A stretch of 64,000 nucleotides of DNA from contig NZ_WKYV01000006.1 in the NCBI RefSeq assembly GCF_009677585.1, forward strand, positions 124,001-188,000. Reading direction: 5' to 3'. The DNA is from Lactonifactor sp. BIOML-A5. GTDB lineage: Bacteria; Bacillota; Clostridia; Lachnospirales; Lachnospiraceae. The notes below the pieces were generated by a model that searched no databases, was not told the origin of the DNA, and saw nothing but the letters and a program-made list of their open reading frames with translations. The number at the start of each line of letters is the position of its first letter. The first letter of the stretch is position 1. Positions 32,725 through 43,793 of this stretch are shown here, piece after piece. Made by a program: the position numbers and the translations under genes.

Positions 32725-34653
32725 ATGGAAGGATTGGTATTGCCTGCACGGCATAAAAAGCTGCTGCTTTTCCTGAACGGACGGCACGGTATCGTGACAG
32801 GAAAGGAACTGGCAGAAAGACTGGAATTATCAGAGAGAACCGTAAGGAGTGATATTCAGCAGATGAACAAGTCTCTGGTGCAATACGGGATACAGGTAAA
32901 GGCGCTTCACGGGAAGGGATATCTGCTGAAAATCCATAACAGGGAAGTATTTCACAGTCTTTTTTCGGAAAAGGACAGCCTTCAGACCAGAGAGGACCGG
33001 ATCCGCAGCTTGATCCGCAGATTCGCAAAAAGCGGGGATTTTTGGGAGCTCTGTGACCTGGAAGAGGAGTTCTACGTTAGCAGAACAACACTGGAGAGTG
33101 ATCTTAAGGAAATCAAGTCAAGAATTACGGATCATCAGCCATTTCTTAAAATGGAGAGAAAAGGAACCCTTATCCGGTTTGAGGAGGATGAGATCAAACG
33201 CAGAAATATCCTGATTCACCTCTACTGTGAAAACTGGGACTATGATTCCAGGGAAGGGGTTATGCTGAGAGAGGATGGAATAGAGTCTGATGTTCTGGAG
33301 CAGATCCGTCTGATGGTGAAGGATATCCTCAAAAAGTATAAGATTGCCCTGGACGACTTCGGGTTGATTTATATGACCATGGCAATTGCCGTATGTTATG
33401 TAAGGATTCTTGAGGATAAGCCGTTGTATCTGAAGGACGTAGAGTATTCCTGTGAGGATCTGTGCCCGAAAGCAGCGGTCCGGGAACTACTGGACGGTCT
33501 CTCCGAAGCCTGGGAGCTCTCTGTAGAAGAGGGGGAAGCTGCCTGGCTGTCAAATATCCTGGACCAGCTTAGTATTCTGAATTTTCACAGGAAATCTATA
33601 GACGAAGTCCAGGCAAAGACCCACCCGGCATGCAGCCAAGCATTGGGGACGGTTCTGCTTGAAATCAGGGAGCACTGCGGCTGGGATTTAAGCAGAGATG
33701 AAAGGTTCTGCGGGGATATGCTGTTCCATATGGAGGCGCTGGTAAACGGGCTGATCTCTGTACAGCCCCAGACCCGGTATCTGTTGAATGAAATGCGTAT
33801 AAATTACCCCTTCCTGGGGACTGTAGCAGCCGGTCTGTGTACACGTCTGGAGAACTTCTGCGGGGTTAAACTTGGGCCGGAGGAAGAAAATTATCTGCTC
33901 CCTCTGCTTGTAAGTGCCCGGAACCGGTATCTGGAAACACAGAACAGCAGAAGAATTAAGGCGGCTGTGGTAAGCCATCTGAATTTTGGTCTGACATATT
34001 ATCTCACAGAGCAAATTCGGCGGCAGTTCGGGAACAGAGTTAAGCTTTTAGGCCCTTATCCCGTGTATGACAGGGAAGAGATGGAGGCAGAATGTCCGTC
34101 ATTTATTATCACAACCGTGCAGATGGATGTATTCCGGGAATTTGAAGTGCCCGTGGTTACGGTATCTCCGGCTTTGGAGAGACAAGAGCAGGAACAAATC
34201 CAGTGCTGTATTTCCAAAGCGGAGGATGACTGTATGTATGCGAAGCTTCCCAGACCACGTTCCGCTTATTTCCGCAGTGAGCTTATGCTGGAGATTGATT
34301 ACAAAATGGAGCTGGACGCAGTCCTGAGCTTGATAGAGGAAAATCTGCAGTGCTGTCTCTACACAGATCCTGAGTGGAAGTTTACCTGGGAGGAGAGGAA
34401 CATTTCAGTCTTAAAGCATGGAGTGCTTTTTGCCCACACTTTTGGCTCATCATCACAGGATACCTTGTTCTGCGCGGCAGATTTGAACTATATGCTTACC
34501 TGGAAAAAGTTCCGGAATATAAAAAAAGTACTGGTTCTTATATTAAACAGGGAAGAGCGGGAATATCTGGGAAGTTTTTACCGGGTTGCAGAGGATATTG
34601 CGGAACATACAGACAAAGGGATGGAGCGGGCGGATAAAGGGGCAGTTCCCTAA
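32725..34653 (+). CDS. BglG/MtlR-like PRD-domain transcriptional regulator
   Basis: A 642-residue multidomain regulator. Order: HTH_11 (residues 8-60, TGKELAERLELSERTVRSDI), a second Mga-like HTH (about 95-150), two PRD domains (about 190-420, with EENYLLPLLVSARNRY at the end of PRD2), an EIIB-like domain (about 425-510) and an EIIA-like domain to the end. The EIIB active-site cysteine position reads VVSHLNFGLTYY, so no phosphocysteine. The EIIA-like part keeps a histidine (LFAHTFGSS). No PTS transporter gene is near. It probably activates the Zn-dehydrogenase, kinase and aldolase genes around it and senses PTS phosphorylation state through remaining PRD histidines. Confidence 0.85.
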   Translation: MEGLVLPARHKKLLLFLNGRHGIVTGKELAERLELSERTVRSDIQQMNKSLVQYGIQVKALHGKGYLLKIHNREVFHSLFSEKDSLQTREDRIRSLIRRFAKSGDFWELCDLEEEFYVSRTTLESDLKEIKSRITDHQPFLKMERKGTLIRFEEDEIKRRNILIHLYCENWDYDSREGVMLREDGIESDVLEQIRLMVKDILKKYKIALDDFGLIYMTMAIAVCYVRILEDKPLYLKDVEYSCEDLCPKAAVRELLDGLSEAWELSVEEGEAAWLSNILDQLSILNFHRKSIDEVQAKTHPACSQALGTVLLEIREHCGWDLSRDERFCGDMLFHMEALVNGLISVQPQTRYLLNEMRINYPFLGTVAAGLCTRLENFCGVKLGPEEENYLLPLLVSARNRYLETQNSRRIKAAVVSHLNFGLTYYLTEQIRRQFGNRVKLLGPYPVYDREEMEAECPSFIITTVQMDVFREFEVPVVTVSPALERQEQEQIQCCISKAEDDCMYAKLPRPRSAYFRSELMLEIDYKMELDAVLSLIEENLQCCLYTDPEWKFTWEERNISVLKHGVLFAHTFGSSSQDTLFCAADLNYMLTWKKFRNIKKVLVLILNREEREYLGSFYRVAEDIAEHTDKGMERADKGAVP

Positions 34654-34711
34654 AGCAGCAATATGTTTTCCGCACAGAGAAAGAAAAAACAGAGGAAAGG
34701 AAATTGAGATT

Positions 34712-35353
34712 ATGAAGTATGAAACTATTAGGAAACAAGTATTAGAGGCAATTCTGGATGCAGTGGAACAGGGGCTGATCAAAGGCACCTCTGGAAATAT
34801 TGCCATGAGGGACGAAACAGAGGATGTTGTGGCAATTACTCCCAGTGGTATTCCCTACAAAGGAATGCAGCCGGAGGATATCGCTATTGTAGACTTGAAC
34901 GGCAAATGGCTGGATGGAAACTACAAGCCATCCTCGGAGGTACCTATGCATACAGCAGTAATGCGTGCCAGACCAGATGTAAGGGCAACGGTACATACCC
35001 ATGGAATGTTTGCAACAATCATGGCCATGGGAGAGGGGGAACTGCTTCCGGTTACCCCTCCTCAGTGTGAATTTGCTCCAGTGCGAAAAGTTCCTTTTAC
35101 AATGCCAGGGAGCAATGAAGTGGCAGAAAGGGTAGTGGAAGCACTGGGAAAGGACGGACGTTCTGTTCTTATGAAAAATCATGGAATGTTCTGCTGCGGC
35201 AAAGATATGAAGGGAGCCATGGCGGCAACCATCTATACAGAAGAAATGGCTACAACTGCATATTATGCAAACGTCCTCGGTAATTTTGAACCGATGCCGG
35301 AGGATGGGGTGCGTAAGATGAAAGAGCTGATTGCTGCGGATCAGGCTGTGTAA
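34712..35353 (+). CDS. Class II aldolase/adducin-family aldolase
   Basis: A 213-residue class II aldolase, like L-fuculose-phosphate or L-ribulose-phosphate 4-epimerase. GTSGNIAMRD binds the phosphate; the zinc is held by the two His of VHTHGMF and the His of MKNHGMF. Glu in SSEVPMH is the likely catalytic acid. It is a zinc enzyme that splits a ketose phosphate into dihydroxyacetone phosphate and an aldehyde, or epimerises it. Follows the PRD regulator by 58 bp; ribosome site AGGAAAGG is rather far (14 bases), so translation may be weak. Confidence 0.93.
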   Translation: MKYETIRKQVLEAILDAVEQGLIKGTSGNIAMRDETEDVVAITPSGIPYKGMQPEDIAIVDLNGKWLDGNYKPSSEVPMHTAVMRARPDVRATVHTHGMFATIMAMGEGELLPVTPPQCEFAPVRKVPFTMPGSNEVAERVVEALGKDGRSVLMKNHGMFCCGKDMKGAMAATIYTEEMATTAYYANVLGNFEPMPEDGVRKMKELIAADQAV

Positions 35354-35499
35354 GGAAATAAAAGAGCTCTGCCTTCTGGGCGCTATCTGTGTTAGCGCCA
35401 GGTTTCCAGGCTGTGTTCAGCTTTTTGTTCCCGGATCCCGTGCTGAAGCGGTAAGGAAGACAGGGAGAATGGTAAATGTTTTAGGATTGGAGGAATAGG

Positions 35500-36147
35500 A
35501 TGGACGATGGAATTCAATATATATCTTATCATCTTTTGGCCGATCCGGTGAGGGTAAATTGTTATCTGCTATATACACCGGATAGTAAAGAGGCACTTGT
35601 CATTGATCCGGGGGGAGAACCGGAGCGAATCCGGAGAGAGTTGCAGATGCATGGCCTGAAGCTGAAATATATTCTGCTCACTCATGGGCATTTTGACCAT
35701 ATAGGAGGCGCGGCAAAGCTTAGGGAGGAAACAGGAGCCAGGATTTGTATGAGTCCTCTGGACGCACAATTCATTACGGATTCCCGATGGAACGCAGCTG
35801 ACCTGGTTCACAGGTCTCCGGTTCCGGTCTTTCCTCTGGAAATCCCCCTGAAGGACCATGATGCCCTGTATCTTGGAACTCAGGCGGTAAGAATTCTGAC
35901 CACACCGGGACATACCCCGGGAGGACTATCTGCCTGTATTCCGGGGCATTTATTCTGCGGAGACACCATTCTCAAGGGAGAGATAGGACGCAGTGATCTT
36001 CCGGGGGCAGATGTGCCTCAATCAAAAGAAAGTATCAGAAAAAAGATATTTACACTTCCGGAGGATACGGTAATCCACTGTGGTCACGGAGAGGAGACAT
36101 CCGTGGCATATGAAAAAAAGAATAACCGTATTGTATGTCAGGAGTAG
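35500..36147 (+). CDS. MBL-fold metallohydrolase (glyoxalase II-like)
   Basis: A 215-residue metallo-beta-lactamase-fold protein. LTHGHFDHIGGA carries the metal-binding HxHxDH motif; TPGHTPGG holds the next His, LFCGDTIL the Asp, and VIHCGHGEET the last His. Full short-MBL length, as in hydroxyacylglutathione hydrolase-like proteins of anaerobes (YcbL-like). Glutathione is not usual here, so another thioester or persulfide is likely the substrate. GGAGG lies before ATG. A strong terminator follows at 36211. Confidence 0.9.
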   Translation: MDDGIQYISYHLLADPVRVNCYLLYTPDSKEALVIDPGGEPERIRRELQMHGLKLKYILLTHGHFDHIGGAAKLREETGARICMSPLDAQFITDSRWNAADLVHRSPVPVFPLEIPLKDHDALYLGTQAVRILTTPGHTPGGLSACIPGHLFCGDTILKGEIGRSDLPGADVPQSKESIRKKIFTLPEDTVIHCGHGEETSVAYEKKNNRIVCQE

Positions 36148-36210
36148 AAAGGAAGAAGCCTGCAACCTAAGATGCCTATGAGAATGCTGAAGTATATAAG
36201 GAAGAAAAGC

Positions 36211-36256
36211 ACTGCCGCCCCAGGGACGAAAGTATCCCTGGGGCGGCAGTTTTTAT
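36211..36256 (+). terminator. Rho-independent terminator
   Basis: Perfect 16-bp GC-rich stem, arms 36211-36226 and 36235-36250, loop CGAAAGTA, followed by TTTTTAT. Ends the aldolase/MBL unit. Confidence 0.93.
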
Positions 36257-36393
36257 AACTGTTAATTATAACACAGTAACTGACAAAATAATAGTACCTG
36301 TTGAGATAATATATCTTTCTACATTTGAGTAATATCTCCGCAAAATGAATTCAAGTAAAATAAAAATATAGGGATTGGGCAGCGATAAAACAC

Positions 36394-36417
36394 ACGTTAA
36401 CCGGCCGCAGTTAACGT
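36394..36417. promoter_or_regulatory. LacI-type or similar palindromic operator before the SDR gene
   Basis: ACGTTAAC, eight-base spacer CGGCCGCA, GTTAACGT: perfect eight-base arms, itself followed by a ribosome site (AAAGGAGG). It overlaps the leader of the SDR/PanB-like operon and would block transcription when bound. No regulator gene for it is adjacent except the LuxR gene at 38420, which is not a good match for this type of site. Confidence 0.6.
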
Positions 36418-36436
36418 TAGGAAAGGAGGAATCTGA

Positions 36437-37363
36437 ATGGAATTAACAGAAAAAATGATACTCGGATTGACGCAAATGAGCACCCAGGATACACGCAGTC
36501 TGCAGGAGATTTTCTGTACAGATCTGAAAGGGAAGGTGGCCATAGTTACAGGCGGAGCCACCGGACTTGGCTATTGTGTGGCAAATCGCCTGTCGGAGGG
36601 CGGGGCATCTGTGATCATCGCTTCCCGGAACGAAGTCAGAGGGAAAAAGGCGGAAGAGGAGTTCCGGGCAAAAGGACGGGAGGTAATCTGGTGCCGGACG
36701 GATGTGACAAAGGTAGCCGACTGTTATAAAACCGTGGACTTTGCTGTGGAAAAGTACGGGAGGGTAGATATTGTCGTAGCTAATGCTGCTACCTGGTCTA
36801 TGTATTCCTTCCTTGACATGCCGGAGGAAGCCTTCGATCATGTCATAAACACAGATTTAAAGGGAGAGTATTTTATTGCCCAGGCAGCTGCCCGTGTTAT
36901 GGTGCGTCAGAAAATCAGAGGGAAGATTGTATTTATCGCCTCTGTGGCGCATAAGGGATCCGACACTCCTAAAATCGGTATGATGACCCATTACAATGCG
37001 GCTAAGGGGGCAGTGGTCAGCCTGACTAAGGGGGTCGCCAAGGAGCTGCACCAATACGGGATCAGTGTCAACTGCGTTGCTCCAGGCGGGATGACAACAT
37101 ACGGTGCCGTCAGCAATTCCTCCGAGGCATTTGAGCTGTATGGCCAGGAGCTGGCGGCAGATCGGATGCAGTACGGGGCAGAGGTACCCGTGGCATCCAG
37201 TCCGGATCAGGTTGCACTGGTGGTATTGGCCATGTGTACAGCAATGTCTGACTATGTGGTGGGAGAGACTATTGATGTGGACGGCGGATCTCTTATGAGC
37301 TTCCAGCAGAAGCCCTGGAGTTATCACGTAGAGGGCTGTATACCTGGTCCGAAAGCAGAATAG
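36437..37363 (+). CDS. Short-chain dehydrogenase/reductase
   Basis: A 308-residue classical SDR with an N-terminal extension of about 30 residues. AIVTGGATGLGYCVA is the NAD(P) site, VVANAAT the central strand, VFIASVAHKG the catalytic Ser, and Tyr-x3-Lys is seen in HYNAAKGAV. C-terminal VVGETIDVDGGSLM matches the family end. It heads a two-gene unit controlled by the GTTAAC palindrome. Its partner is a PanB-like carbon-carbon lyase or transferase, which suggests reduction of a keto acid after or before C-C bond change. Substrate unknown. Confidence 0.92.
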   Translation: MELTEKMILGLTQMSTQDTRSLQEIFCTDLKGKVAIVTGGATGLGYCVANRLSEGGASVIIASRNEVRGKKAEEEFRAKGREVIWCRTDVTKVADCYKTVDFAVEKYGRVDIVVANAATWSMYSFLDMPEEAFDHVINTDLKGEYFIAQAAARVMVRQKIRGKIVFIASVAHKGSDTPKIGMMTHYNAAKGAVVSLTKGVAKELHQYGISVNCVAPGGMTTYGAVSNSSEAFELYGQELAADRMQYGAEVPVASSPDQVALVVLAMCTAMSDYVVGETIDVDGGSLMSFQQKPWSYHVEGCIPGPKAE

Positions 37364-37470
37364 TCCCGGTCCTTACAGGTGTTCGTTTCTTTACCGGAAG
37401 ATGTGGGGAAAGAAATTGGAATACGGAACATGAGGCAAAGCAAATTCAAATGTGAAAGGGGAACAGTGAC

Positions 37471-38367
37471 ATGGAAGAAAACAAAGTAGTAGTTTCTGAG
37501 GAAGAACAGAAAGAAGCCCAGAAGGGTATTCATATGTCTACGGTGAGGAAATCCAGAAAAAATCTCGCTTATTTGCAGAAAAAGAAGGATAAAGGGGAAA
37601 AGATTGTCCAGATGTGCCCGGCAGCCCTGGGTCCTATGTTTGCAATGGCGGCGGAGGTTGCCGACTGTGATATTCTCCGCACTCCATCATGGTTTTCCGG
37701 TACGCAGCAGGAGGCTATTGACAGCGCAATTCCCACCATTAAATCTTACCGGGCGGTAGCACAGAGACTCCATATTAATTTCTATATGCCCACGCCTACG
37801 TATGCGTCAAAGGAAAAGGCTCTTTCCTATGGCTCTGATTATGTGGTTGCGGGGGCGGATTCTATGCTGCCTATGGGAATCAGCAATGAGACGCTGCGCT
37901 ATATGACAGATAATTATGTTCCTGTATACGGCCATATCGGGGCAATCTCGGGATGGCAGACCAATGCCACCGGCTACTCAAAGCTGGGTAAGACTGCAGA
38001 GGATGCCCTGAGAGTTTTCAAGATGGGATATGAATATCAGGAAAATGGGATGGGCGGAATGACTGTTGAGCTGACGCCCATAGAGGTCAGCGCTGCCATA
38101 GCAAAGAAACTGCGCGTTCCTGTAGTGTCTATCGCCGGTGGTGCGGCATGCGACGGTTCTGAGATGGTAGATATGGATACCTTCGGAATGATGCCGTCTG
38201 CAGCATCTCATGCAAAAACCTATGCGAACTTCATGGAATTTGCAGCCACCGCATATGCTATGTGGGCGAATGATGTGCGCACAGGGGCATATCCGGAAGA
38301 CAAACATGGCTGGCATATGGATCCTGAGGAATTGGATAAGTTTATGAACGCATTAGAAAAATTTTAA
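37471..38367 (+). CDS. Ketopantoate hydroxymethyltransferase (PanB)-superfamily protein
   Basis: A 298-residue TIM-barrel protein of the PEP mutase/isocitrate lyase/PanB superfamily. VYGHIGAISGWQ corresponds to the GHLGLTPQ of PanB, TVELTPIEVSAAIAKKLRVP to its ECVPxELA strand, and GGAACDGSEMV to its GAGxxCDGQ turn. However, the GDS metal-binding motif near residue 45 of PanB is replaced by RTPSW (DILRTPSWFSG), and the KxEGG motif is not seen. It is therefore unlikely to be a real PanB; a related aldol or lyase activity is more likely. It starts 107 bp after the SDR gene, and no panC/panD genes are near. Confidence 0.7.
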   Translation: MEENKVVVSEEEQKEAQKGIHMSTVRKSRKNLAYLQKKKDKGEKIVQMCPAALGPMFAMAAEVADCDILRTPSWFSGTQQEAIDSAIPTIKSYRAVAQRLHINFYMPTPTYASKEKALSYGSDYVVAGADSMLPMGISNETLRYMTDNYVPVYGHIGAISGWQTNATGYSKLGKTAEDALRVFKMGYEYQENGMGGMTVELTPIEVSAAIAKKLRVPVVSIAGGAACDGSEMVDMDTFGMMPSAASHAKTYANFMEFAATAYAMWANDVRTGAYPEDKHGWHMDPEELDKFMNALEKF

Positions 38368-38381
38368 TCCCAGGACAAACA

Positions 38382-38415
38382 CCCCAGGGCAGGCCTACAG
38401 CCGTCTGCCCTGGGG
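38382..38415. terminator. Bidirectional terminator hairpin
   Basis: Perfect 11-bp stem, arms 38382-38392 and 38405-38415, between the PanB-like gene and the convergent LuxR gene. No clear T-run on either side beyond TTCT on the plus strand. Confidence 0.6.
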
Positions 38416-38419
38416 ACTT

Positions 38420-39169
38420 CTATCCTAAAAGCCGGGCAAGCAGTTCCCTCTGGGAAGACACATGTAGCTTGGCGTAGATGTGTGAGATGTGCTTTTGCAC
38501 AGTTGCCCGGGTGACACTTAGGGTCCTGCTGATGTGAGCAGGCGACATACCATTGCACAGCAGGGTTGCAATCTCTATTTCCCTGGGGGTGAGCTTTGTA
38601 GACTTCCAGTCTATCTTGCTGATATCTGTATCCTGCATCTGATAGCTGAAGAAATTTTTGTACATATTTTTAAACTGGGGAACTGCCAGTTTGATAAATG
38701 CAATCTCTGACGGCAGAAAGTTTTCATTCGTTGTCTTATCAAGACAGGACAGAACTCTTACGTGCCCGTTCAGGTCCTGAAAAGCATAGCCCAAAGTATA
38801 GGTGAGCCCCCGGGGACGTATAAAATCAGGGATAAATTCTTTTGCGCTCTCATCCTTCCAGGTCACAAGGGAAATCTCGGAATCTGCCTCATTATTTATG
38901 TAGGGGGTGTAAATGGAGTACCGCTTGTTTTCCGGCAATTTTGAATAATACTCCAGGTAGAGGGTAGACCAGTGGCTGTCCGTATTGAACAAATACTGAT
39001 CATAAACCTTCCCGTTAGAGTCAAAAAAGTAGATGAGTCCTTTGTCAAAGCTGCAGTACTCCCGCAGACCAGTCATAATCTCAATGGCAAACTGCCTCTG
39101 CTCATGGAAGCTTCCGCAATGCAGACAGAAATCATATAGCTCACGCCAGGGGATCTTGATATCGTTCAT
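38420..39169 (-). CDS. LuxR-family transcriptional regulator
   Basis: A 249-residue protein. The last 65 residues are a LuxR/GerE helix-turn-helix (LTPREIEIATLLCNGMSPAHISRTLSVTRATVQKHISHIYAKLHV). The N-terminal 170 residues look like a GAF/PAS-like sensor (YFDSNGKVYDQYLF) but without a known ligand motif and no receiver aspartate, so it is not a response regulator. ATG 39169 is preferred for the GAGGAGG just before it. It is divergent from the trigger-factor-like/GroEL-like operon, with about 180 bp between, and probably regulates that unit. Confidence 0.88.
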   Translation of the reverse strand: MNDIKIPWRELYDFCLHCGSFHEQRQFAIEIMTGLREYCSFDKGLIYFFDSNGKVYDQYLFNTDSHWSTLYLEYYSKLPENKRYSIYTPYINNEADSEISLVTWKDESAKEFIPDFIRPRGLTYTLGYAFQDLNGHVRVLSCLDKTTNENFLPSEIAFIKLAVPQFKNMYKNFFSYQMQDTDISKIDWKSTKLTPREIEIATLLCNGMSPAHISRTLSVTRATVQKHISHIYAKLHVSSQRELLARLLG

Positions 39170-39349
39170 GTCATCCTCCTCTTTACAAATAAGTGAGTGA
39201 GTTCCTAATGATACTCTTATGCGGGGAAAGTAATGGTGCACTTTTTTTAAATATAAAGTTATTTGAGAGAAATGTCAATATAGTCCTTATTCTTGAAACA
39301 TGGGGAAATTGGCTATCATTTTTATTAACATGCAGAGGGGGGATAGAGC

Positions 39350-41498
<2,149 letters not shown>

Positions 41499-41539
41499 CC
41501 TTACGTTTGCTGATTTGTCTGATTTTGCACAAAGAAAAG

Positions 41540-41568
41540 AGTCCAGTATTCTCAGTGAATACTGGACT
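41540..41568 (-). terminator. Terminator of tRNA-Leu
   Basis: Perfect 11-bp stem, arms 41540-41550 and 41558-41568, loop of 7. On the minus strand it is followed by CTTTTCTTT and lies just after the tRNA 3' end. Confidence 0.85.
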
Positions 41569-41574
41569 TCATAC

Positions 41575-41657
41575 TGCCGGCAATGGGACTTGAACCCATA
41601 CGTGGTTGCCCACAACAGATTTTGAGTCTGCCTCGTCTGCCATTCCGACACGCCGGC
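41575..41657 (-). tRNA. tRNA-Leu(CAA)
   Basis: An 83-base type II tRNA. Acceptor GCCGGCG pairs with TGCCGGC, discriminator A; anticodon loop CTCAAAA gives anticodon CAA, reading UUG; long variable arm (TGTGGGCAACCACG) and TTCAAGT T-loop. No CCA encoded. Terminator follows. Confidence 0.97.
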
Positions 41658-41738
41658 ATGTTCATTCCGAACCGAAAATAATTGTACCATATTCTAACAT
41701 GATCTGCAAGGGGAAATTTAGCTTTTTTTCTGCCCCCG

Positions 41739-41815
41739 ACTCCAAGGTCTCCTCCCTTAAGCGTCCGACGACGACTCTCCCCGCAGCCTATTTCACACCG
41801 AACTTCACATATACA
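41739..41815 (-). repeat. Dispersed intergenic repeat, copy B
   Basis: Homologous to the repeat at 18720-18800. Minus-strand opening TTGTATATGTGAAG and closing AAGGGAGGAGACCTTGGA match copy A with few changes; the middle is more divergent. Lies between the tRNA and the betaine transporter genes. Confidence 0.6.
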
Positions 41816-41912
41816 AGTCACTAATTTCTTAACGCATACTTCACACATCTCCCCCCAGTAGAATGTTATAATTTAGAAAAATCAATTCTTAATAGAGAAG
41901 GAGTGAAATCTT

Positions 41913-43793
41913 ATGAAGCAGAGGGGAAATTACAGGTTCCTGCTGCTCTTTTTTGCGGCTTTTTGTCTCTTGCTTGGGGGATGCAGGATGACAGAAAAAA
42001 AGGAGATAGCATTTGCCGATGTGGGATGGGACAGTGTGCGATTCCACAATGCAGTGGCAGGACTGATTGCAGAGTCTGCTTATGGGTATACCTGGACGGA
42101 GACGCCGGGGTCTACGCCGATTATGCATGAGGCTCTGAAAAAGGGCGAGATTGATGTGAGCATGGAAGAGTGGACAGATAATATCTCTTCCTATGAAAAG
42201 GACTTAAAAGCGGGAACATTTCAGGAGTTAGGATCCAATTACGATGATGATAAACAAGGGTTCTATGTGCCCAGATACGTAATTGAGGGGGATCCCTCCA
42301 GAGGGATCAAAGCCGCTGCTCCTGATTTGAAGACGGTACAGGATTTGGAAAAGTATGCGGATGTTTTTACAGATCAGGAGAATCCAGGCAAGGGAAGGAT
42401 TTATGGGGGAATCCCGGGATGGGACATCAATGAGACTATGAGAAAAAAGGTAAGCTATAATGGCCTGGACAGCTTATATAATTATTTTCAGCCGGGCTCG
42501 GATTCTGCATTATCTGCAGCCTTTACCTCTGCCTATGAAAAAGGAGAACCGATCGTGGGATATTACTGGGAACCTACGTGGCTGACGGGAAAATGTGACC
42601 TGGTACTGCTGGAGGACAAAACATACGTGGATGAGGAGCAGTTTCGGGAGGGGAAGACAGAGTGCCCTGCAGTAAATGTTACCATAGCGGTGAGCAATGC
42701 ATTTGCACAGTCAAATCCGGAATTCTGCAGTTTCCTTGAGAATTATCACACTTCCAGCAAATTAACCAGCGAGGCTCTGGCTCATATGCAGGAGACGAGG
42801 GATGACTATACTGCTGCGGCAAAATGGTTCCTCACAGAACACGAAGATCTGATTGAACAGTGGCTGCCGGACAAAGAGAAGGCTGATGCGGTAAAAGGAG
42901 CATTGGGGCTTCAAAAAGTTCAAAAAAACTATTTGTTGGAGTTTCCCTTTGAGCTTCCGGTACATACCGATGACTTTGACAGTGCTGTAAAGGCCTTTGC
43001 CGCACACTTCAGTGGGTTTTTCAATGGGATCCGGGATGGACTGGATGGGATGATTGGAGGAATTCACGGGCTTCTGGGACTGATTCCCTGGTGGCTTATG
43101 ATTTTTCTCGTCTTCTTAGGAGGATGGAAGATCGGCGGAAAAGTAAAAACGGGAATTCTCTATAGTATACTTCTTTTCATTGTAGGAATGATAGGGCTGT
43201 GGTCAATGATGTATGAGACACTGGCGATTGTGATTGCATCGGTAGTTATTTCACTGGCGGCAGGACTTCCTATCGGCATTCTTATCTCAGGCAGTGACAG
43301 GGCGAACCGAATCCTGCGTCCGATCTTAGACACGATGCAGACCATGCCTGTGTTTGTTTATCTCATACCGGCGGTTCTGTTTTTCGGTCTGGGCAGAGCA
43401 CCGGCGGTCATTGCTACCACAGTGTACGCAGTAGTGCCTGTAATACGCCTTACCAGCCACGGGATCCGCCAGGTAGAACCGGAGGTGGTGGAGGCTGCCA
43501 GGTCTTTTGGATCTACCTGGCTGCAGTGTCTGTGGAAAGTACAGATTCCACAGGCAATGCCTACCATTCTTACCGGTGTCAACCAGACACTGATGATGGC
43601 CATGTCCATGGTAGTTACCTGCTCTATGATTGGAGCCTCCGGTCTGGGGATGGAAGTACTCATCAGTGTGAACCGGATCGAGATAGGAAGAGGATTGTTG
43701 GCAGGTATTGCAGTAGTAATCGTAGCCATACTCATGGATCGTATGACCCAGGGATGTCTGAAGAAAGGGGAGGAGGAGAGAAATGGAAAATAA
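41913..43793 (+). CDS. Glycine betaine/choline-type ABC transporter, fused binding protein and permease
   Basis: A 626-residue fusion. An N-terminal lipoprotein signal (LLLGGC) precedes an OpuAC-type substrate-binding domain (about 25-310) containing IAFADVGWDSVRFHNAVAG and GIPGWDINE. After a link, about residues 385-610 form a ProW/OpuAB permease with six hydrophobic stretches and the EAA loop VEAARSFGSTWLQCLWKVQIP. The order binding protein then permease is the reverse of the usual OpuAB-OpuAC or OpuBB-BC fusion. It imports betaine, proline betaine, choline or carnitine for osmoprotection or catabolism. Overlaps the ATPase gene by 11 bp. Confidence 0.92.
   Translation: MKQRGNYRFLLLFFAAFCLLLGGCRMTEKKEIAFADVGWDSVRFHNAVAGLIAESAYGYTWTETPGSTPIMHEALKKGEIDVSMEEWTDNISSYEKDLKAGTFQELGSNYDDDKQGFYVPRYVIEGDPSRGIKAAAPDLKTVQDLEKYADVFTDQENPGKGRIYGGIPGWDINETMRKKVSYNGLDSLYNYFQPGSDSALSAAFTSAYEKGEPIVGYYWEPTWLTGKCDLVLLEDKTYVDEEQFREGKTECPAVNVTIAVSNAFAQSNPEFCSFLENYHTSSKLTSEALAHMQETRDDYTAAAKWFLTEHEDLIEQWLPDKEKADAVKGALGLQKVQKNYLLEFPFELPVHTDDFDSAVKAFAAHFSGFFNGIRDGLDGMIGGIHGLLGLIPWWLMIFLVFLGGWKIGGKVKTGILYSILLFIVGMIGLWSMMYETLAIVIASVVISLAAGLPIGILISGSDRANRILRPILDTMQTMPVFVYLIPAVLFFGLGRAPAVIATTVYAVVPVIRLTSHGIRQVEPEVVEAARSFGSTWLQCLWKVQIPQAMPTILTGVNQTLMMAMSMVVTCSMIGASGLGMEVLISVNRIEIGRGLLAGIAVVIVAILMDRMTQGCLKKGEEERNGK

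Noticed and set aside
36301..36393. Possible riboswitch before the SDR gene
   Set aside because: The region has only the short palindrome and AT-rich DNA; no conserved aptamer pattern could be recognised.
41552..41848. 98-codon minus-strand frame covering the tRNA and repeat copy B
   Set aside because: It runs through tRNA-Leu and the repeat, so it cannot be a true protein gene.
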